DNA of 64,000 nt from Brevundimonas sp. UBA5713. GTDB taxonomy: Bacteria > Pseudomonadota > Alphaproteobacteria > Caulobacterales > Caulobacteraceae. The DNA is taken from contig NZ_DIGV01000016.1 of the NCBI RefSeq assembly GCF_002419815.1, forward strand, positions 14,059 through 78,058, written 5' to 3'. Positions 61,158 to 64,000 of this stretch are shown in pieces (within the stretch, counting starts at the first letter, position 1; the number at the start of each line of letters is the position of its first letter). The notes beneath the pieces were generated by a model, which ran no database searches, was not told the DNA's origin, and saw only the letters and a program-made list of their open reading frames with translations. The translations under genes and the position numbers were made by a program.

Positions 61158-61628
61158 TTAGGCTTCGGTGGCTTCTTCAGCAGCAGCCTCGGCAGCCGGA
61201 GCTTCTTCAGCCGGAGCAGCGGCAGCTTCAGCAGCAGCAGCGGCTTCAGCCTTGGCAGCAGCTTCGGCTTCCAGACGGTCAGCTTCGCGTTGAGCACGTT
61301 CAGCAGCGCGCTCTTGAGCCTTCTTGCCCGGGGTGCCCTTGTTCGGGTTGTTGCCCTGGACCCACTTGACCTTTTCGCCCAGCACTTCGTCTTGCGACAG
61401 GAAGCGAGCGACGCGGTCGGTCGGCTGAGCGCCCTTGCCCAGCCATTCAGCGATGCGCTCGACCTTCAGCGAGACGCGCGGGGTCGCGCCGTCCTTCGGC
61501 AGCATCGGGTTGTACGAGCCAACCTTCTCGAGGAACTTACCGTCGCGCGGCGAACGGGCGTCGGCGATGACGATGTGGTAGTAAGGACGCTTCTTGGAGC
61601 CACCACGGGCCAGACGGATCTTCAGCAT
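61158..61628 (-). CDS. rpsP: 30S ribosomal protein S16 with long alanine-rich tail
   Basis: The first 85 residues are standard S16 (MLKIRLARGGSKKRPYYHIV, DGKFLEKVGSYNPM, RIAEWLGKGAQPTDRV). A 70-residue tail follows: a KKAQERAAERAQREADRLE helix and then an A/E-rich low-complexity end. Total 156 residues against 80-90 in E. coli; extensions like this occur in alphaproteobacteria. It lies 25 bases after ffh and 96 before rimM in the same operon. High-expression codon use. Confidence 0.96.
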   Translation of the reverse strand: MLKIRLARGGSKKRPYYHIVIADARSPRDGKFLEKVGSYNPMLPKDGATPRVSLKVERIAEWLGKGAQPTDRVARFLSQDEVLGEKVKWVQGNNPNKGTPGKKAQERAAERAQREADRLEAEAAAKAEAAAAAEAAAAPAEEAPAAEAAAEEATEA

Positions 61629-61653
61629 TTTAGTCTCTTTCTAGGAAAGTCAG

Positions 61654-63174
61654 TTATTTTTTGGGGAAGCCCGGTAGACCCGGAAGCCCCCCCGGAAGTT
61701 GTCCGCCACCCAGGCCGGCCATGCGGTCCTGAAGGGCTTTCAATTCGTCTGCGCTGGGTTCGGGCATCTTGCCGCCGCCCAGTGCTTTCAGGCGGGCCAT
61801 ATCCGGACCGCCGCCGCCCATGCCGGGCAGACCGCCCATCATGGCAGCCATCTTTTGCAGGTTCTTGCCACCGCCCTTGGACAGCGACTTGACCATGTCG
61901 GCCATCTGCCGGTGCTGTTTCAGCAGACGGTTGATGTCCTGAACCTCGACGCCGGCACCCGCAGCGATACGCTTCTTGCGGCTGGCGTTGAGGATGTCGG
62001 GTTTTTTGCGCTCGGCCTTGGTCATCGAGGAGATGACGGCCAGCTGGCGATCGATCAGCTTGTCCGAGACATTGCTCTCGGCCATCTGGTTCTTGAGTTT
62101 GGCCACGCCCGGCAGCAGGCCCATAATGCCCTGCAGACCGCCCATCTTCTTCATCTGGCCCAGTTGGGCCGCCAGATCGTCGAGGTCAAACTGACCCTTG
62201 GCCAGCTTGCGGGCCATCTTCTCGGCCTTGGCCTGATCCAGCTCGCCCGCGGCCTTTTCCACCAGGGCGACGATGTCGCCTTGGCCGAGGATACGGCCAG
62301 CCACACGACGGGCGTCAAAGACGTCCAGCTCGTCGACCTTTTCACCGGCACCGAGATATTTGATCGGCAGGCCGGTCACGGCGCGCATGGACAGCATGGC
62401 ACCGCCACGACCGTCACCGTCGGCACGGGTCAGAACCAGACCCGTCAGCGGCAGACGCTCGTTAAAGGCCGATGCGGTACGCACGGCATCCTGACCGGTC
62501 AGGCTGTCGGCCACCAGCAGGGTTTCGATCGGCTTGGCGATGTCGGCCACTTCGGCGACTTCGTTCATCAGCGCTTCGTCAAGCGTGATACGGCCGGCGG
62601 TGTCGAGGATCAGAACGTCAAAGCCCTGCAGCTTTGCCGATTGCAAGGCGCGGCGGGTGATCTGGACGGCGCTTTCACCGGCCACGATCGGCAGGGTCGC
62701 GACTTCGATCTGTTGGCCCAGAGTGGCCAATTGTTCCATGGCGGCCGGACGACGGGTGTCCAGCGAGGCCATCATCACCTTTTTGCGGTCGAACTTGGTC
62801 AGACGCAGGGCCAGCTTGGCCGAGGTGGTGGTCTTACCCGAGCCTTGCAGACCGGCCATCAGGATGACCGCAGGCGGGGTGGCATTGGTGTTCAGCGGGA
62901 CCGGCTCTTCGCCGCCCAGCATTTCCACAAGGCCGTCATAGACGATCTTGATGACCTGATCGGCCGGCTTCACCGAGCGGATCACTTCTTCGCCGGTGGC
63001 TTGGGCCTTGGCGCGGCTGATGAAGTCCTTGACGACCGGCAGAGCAACGTCGGCCTCGAGAAGGGCTACGCGGACTTCGCGCAGGGCTTCTTCGACGTCC
63101 TTTTCGGACAGGGCGCCACGACCGGTGATCCGGTCGAATACGCCTGACAGCCGCTCGTTCAGAGCATCAAACAT
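61654..63174 (-). CDS. ffh: Signal recognition particle protein Ffh
   Basis: Ffh is the SRP GTPase that targets membrane proteins cotranslationally. The 506-residue protein has the N-domain, the G-domain (GLQGSGKTTTSAKLAL, DTRRPAAMEQLA, DTAGRITLDEAL, LTRADGDGRGGAML) and the methionine-rich M-domain (MKKMGGLQGIMGLLPG, RKKRIAAGAGVEVQDINRLLKQHRQMADMVK). The C-terminus is a Gly/Pro/Met-rich tail. It heads the ffh-rpsP-rimM operon; its 5' region holds a 13-bp hairpin. Confidence 0.97.
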   Translation of the reverse strand: MFDALNERLSGVFDRITGRGALSEKDVEEALREVRVALLEADVALPVVKDFISRAKAQATGEEVIRSVKPADQVIKIVYDGLVEMLGGEEPVPLNTNATPPAVILMAGLQGSGKTTTSAKLALRLTKFDRKKVMMASLDTRRPAAMEQLATLGQQIEVATLPIVAGESAVQITRRALQSAKLQGFDVLILDTAGRITLDEALMNEVAEVADIAKPIETLLVADSLTGQDAVRTASAFNERLPLTGLVLTRADGDGRGGAMLSMRAVTGLPIKYLGAGEKVDELDVFDARRVAGRILGQGDIVALVEKAAGELDQAKAEKMARKLAKGQFDLDDLAAQLGQMKKMGGLQGIMGLLPGVAKLKNQMAESNVSDKLIDRQLAVISSMTKAERKKPDILNASRKKRIAAGAGVEVQDINRLLKQHRQMADMVKSLSKGGGKNLQKMAAMMGGLPGMGGGGPDMARLKALGGGKMPEPSADELKALQDRMAGLGGGQLPGGLPGLPGFPKK

Positions 63175-63727
63175 TCAAAACCTCAAATCCATGGCGGGAC
63201 AGCGAGATCGGCTCCATACGACAACGGCCTCTGTGGACGTAACACGTCGACAGAGGGTTCTCGCCTGCCTCGTTCTTTATTGAGTGGGGCTATCGGCCGG
63301 TCGGCCTACTTGAGCCCCGAAGGGACAAGCGGCGCTTGCGGATCTTGAGTGCCCGAAGGGCCGTGCTCAAGTAGCGCAAAGCGCGGTAGCACACTCGACA
63401 AAGCTGTCGTGCAGGTGGAGACGCGAGTTTCACTTGCGCCGGAAGTGGGGGCTTATGCCTCATCTGCAAGCAAATGTCGACTCAGGGTGTCGACGCTCTT
63501 GCACGGCGGGTCGAGCGGCACCTTCGCATGACCGTATCGCTTATCAATGCCCACATTACCGCCACACACAGGAAGGTTACAGGGTGTTCACTAAATAACT
63601 GAAAACATAAGAAAAATTATTGCTTTGCCCGATTTCGGACACTGACCGAACGACAGTTTTCCAGATTGAGCTGCGCAGTATTGCCCTCAGTGCTCCTCCA
63701 ATCCTTATCAGCCTGAAGGCCATTCAA
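63175..63727. other. Intergenic region with hairpin elements upstream of ffh
   Basis: This 553-base gap has no ORF of note. Near ffh, CCTCTGTGGACGT-AAC-ACGTCGACAGAGG (63228-63255) is a 13-bp stem with one mismatch, probably in the ffh leader. Farther right are CTTGAG-GCCC-GAA-GGGC-CTCAAG (63344-63371), GCGC-AAA-GCGC, and GCAC...GTGC (about 63388-63411). 63590-63640 is AT-rich and may hold the promoter of the next gene. Confidence 0.5.
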
Positions 63728-64000
63728 ATGAAGAAAGTTGCCTGCGCCCTTGTCGCACTCTGCCTGACGGCAGGTGCGGCCCAAGCCCATACCTCCTCCG
63801 TTATCATTGTCGGCGATCTGCAATCGCCCGCTGGCAAGATGAAATTCGATCGTGACGTGCGCACTGCCTCGCTGCGTCTGTGCCGCGGCTTGACACCGGC
63901 CCAGCAACCGGGCTGCCGCTCTGAAATCATGGCTGAGGCGGTCAACCAGCTGTCAGACGATGACCGCGCCGCCTTCACCCGCTGGAAACAGTCGCGTCAA
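63728..64000 (+). CDS. UrcA-like periplasmic protein, 5' part
   Basis: The ATG at 63728 opens a frame that runs past the window end (91 codons visible). It has a clear signal peptide (MKKVACALVALCLTAGAAQA). The first mature strand, SSVIIVGDLQSPAGKMKF, followed by a cysteine-containing helix (LRLCRGLTPAQQPGC) and a second cysteine, resembles the UrcA family of small secreted proteins with one disulfide. The function is unknown in the family. GAAGG lies ten bases before the start. Confidence 0.7.
   Translation, partial: MKKVACALVALCLTAGAAQAHTSSVIIVGDLQSPAGKMKFDRDVRTASLRLCRGLTPAQQPGCRSEIMAEAVNQLSDDDRAAFTRWKQSRQ

Overview
The window is a chromosomal stretch of an alphaproteobacterium, most likely Caulobacterales (an Asticcacaulis- or Brevundimonas-like organism). 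This is inferred from the PhyR/NepR/EcfG stress module beside its HisKA_2 kinase, ChvI-ChvG followed by a short HPr kinase and PTS proteins, RegB/RegA with SCO, MmcB behind an alphaproteobacterial SOS box, DUF2794, UrcA, and Caulobacter-type promoters (GCTAGA -10 elements, GGAAC-N16-CGTT). Species cannot be settled from the sequence alone. Most genes are compact, GC-rich and housekeeping in character.

Layout. 1-7.1 kb: 3' part of secA, a PLP enzyme, a Zur-like regulator with two downstream genes, and SapC. 7.1-11.6 kb: general stress response core (phyR divergent from nepR-ecfG-kinase) plus a 45-residue entericidin-like lipoprotein gene; three perfect EcfG promoters sit here. 11.7-19.7 kb: obgE, polA, small conserved genes and a 571-residue protein of unknown function. 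19.9-23.4 kb: chvI-chvG-hprK-EIIA-HPr, linking envelope sensing to a regulatory PTS. 23.4-27.7 kb: a dioxygenase-esterase fusion, a glutathione transferase, and a large flagellin with a duplicated inserted domain.

27,687-36,840 is a 9.15-kb genomic island inserted at the 3' end of tRNA-Ala(CGC). It has a tyrosine integrase next to the tRNA, a 17-bp att repeat at both ends, 29-nt near-repeats just inside each end, a 1,621-residue single-chain Type ISP-like restriction-modification enzyme with an AT-rich specificity region, a NucS-like nuclease with a C-terminal PUA/EVE-like domain, an orphan 109-residue protein, and about 0.9 kb of noncoding DNA rich in inverted repeats. This island is the most likely place for an undescribed system.

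37-64 kb is again core genome: yggT, 3-hydroxybutyryl-CoA dehydrogenase, hisS, an M13 peptidase, a TetR regulator, a Rieske oxygenase, a class A PBP, phaZ, SCO/regB/regA redox control, mmcB, thpR, a Bax inhibitor-1 protein, fabI, benE, and an ffh-rpsP-rimM operon that lacks the usual trmD-rplS continuation. Gaps hold terminators, one candidate small RNA, and a three-copy palindromic repeat family.
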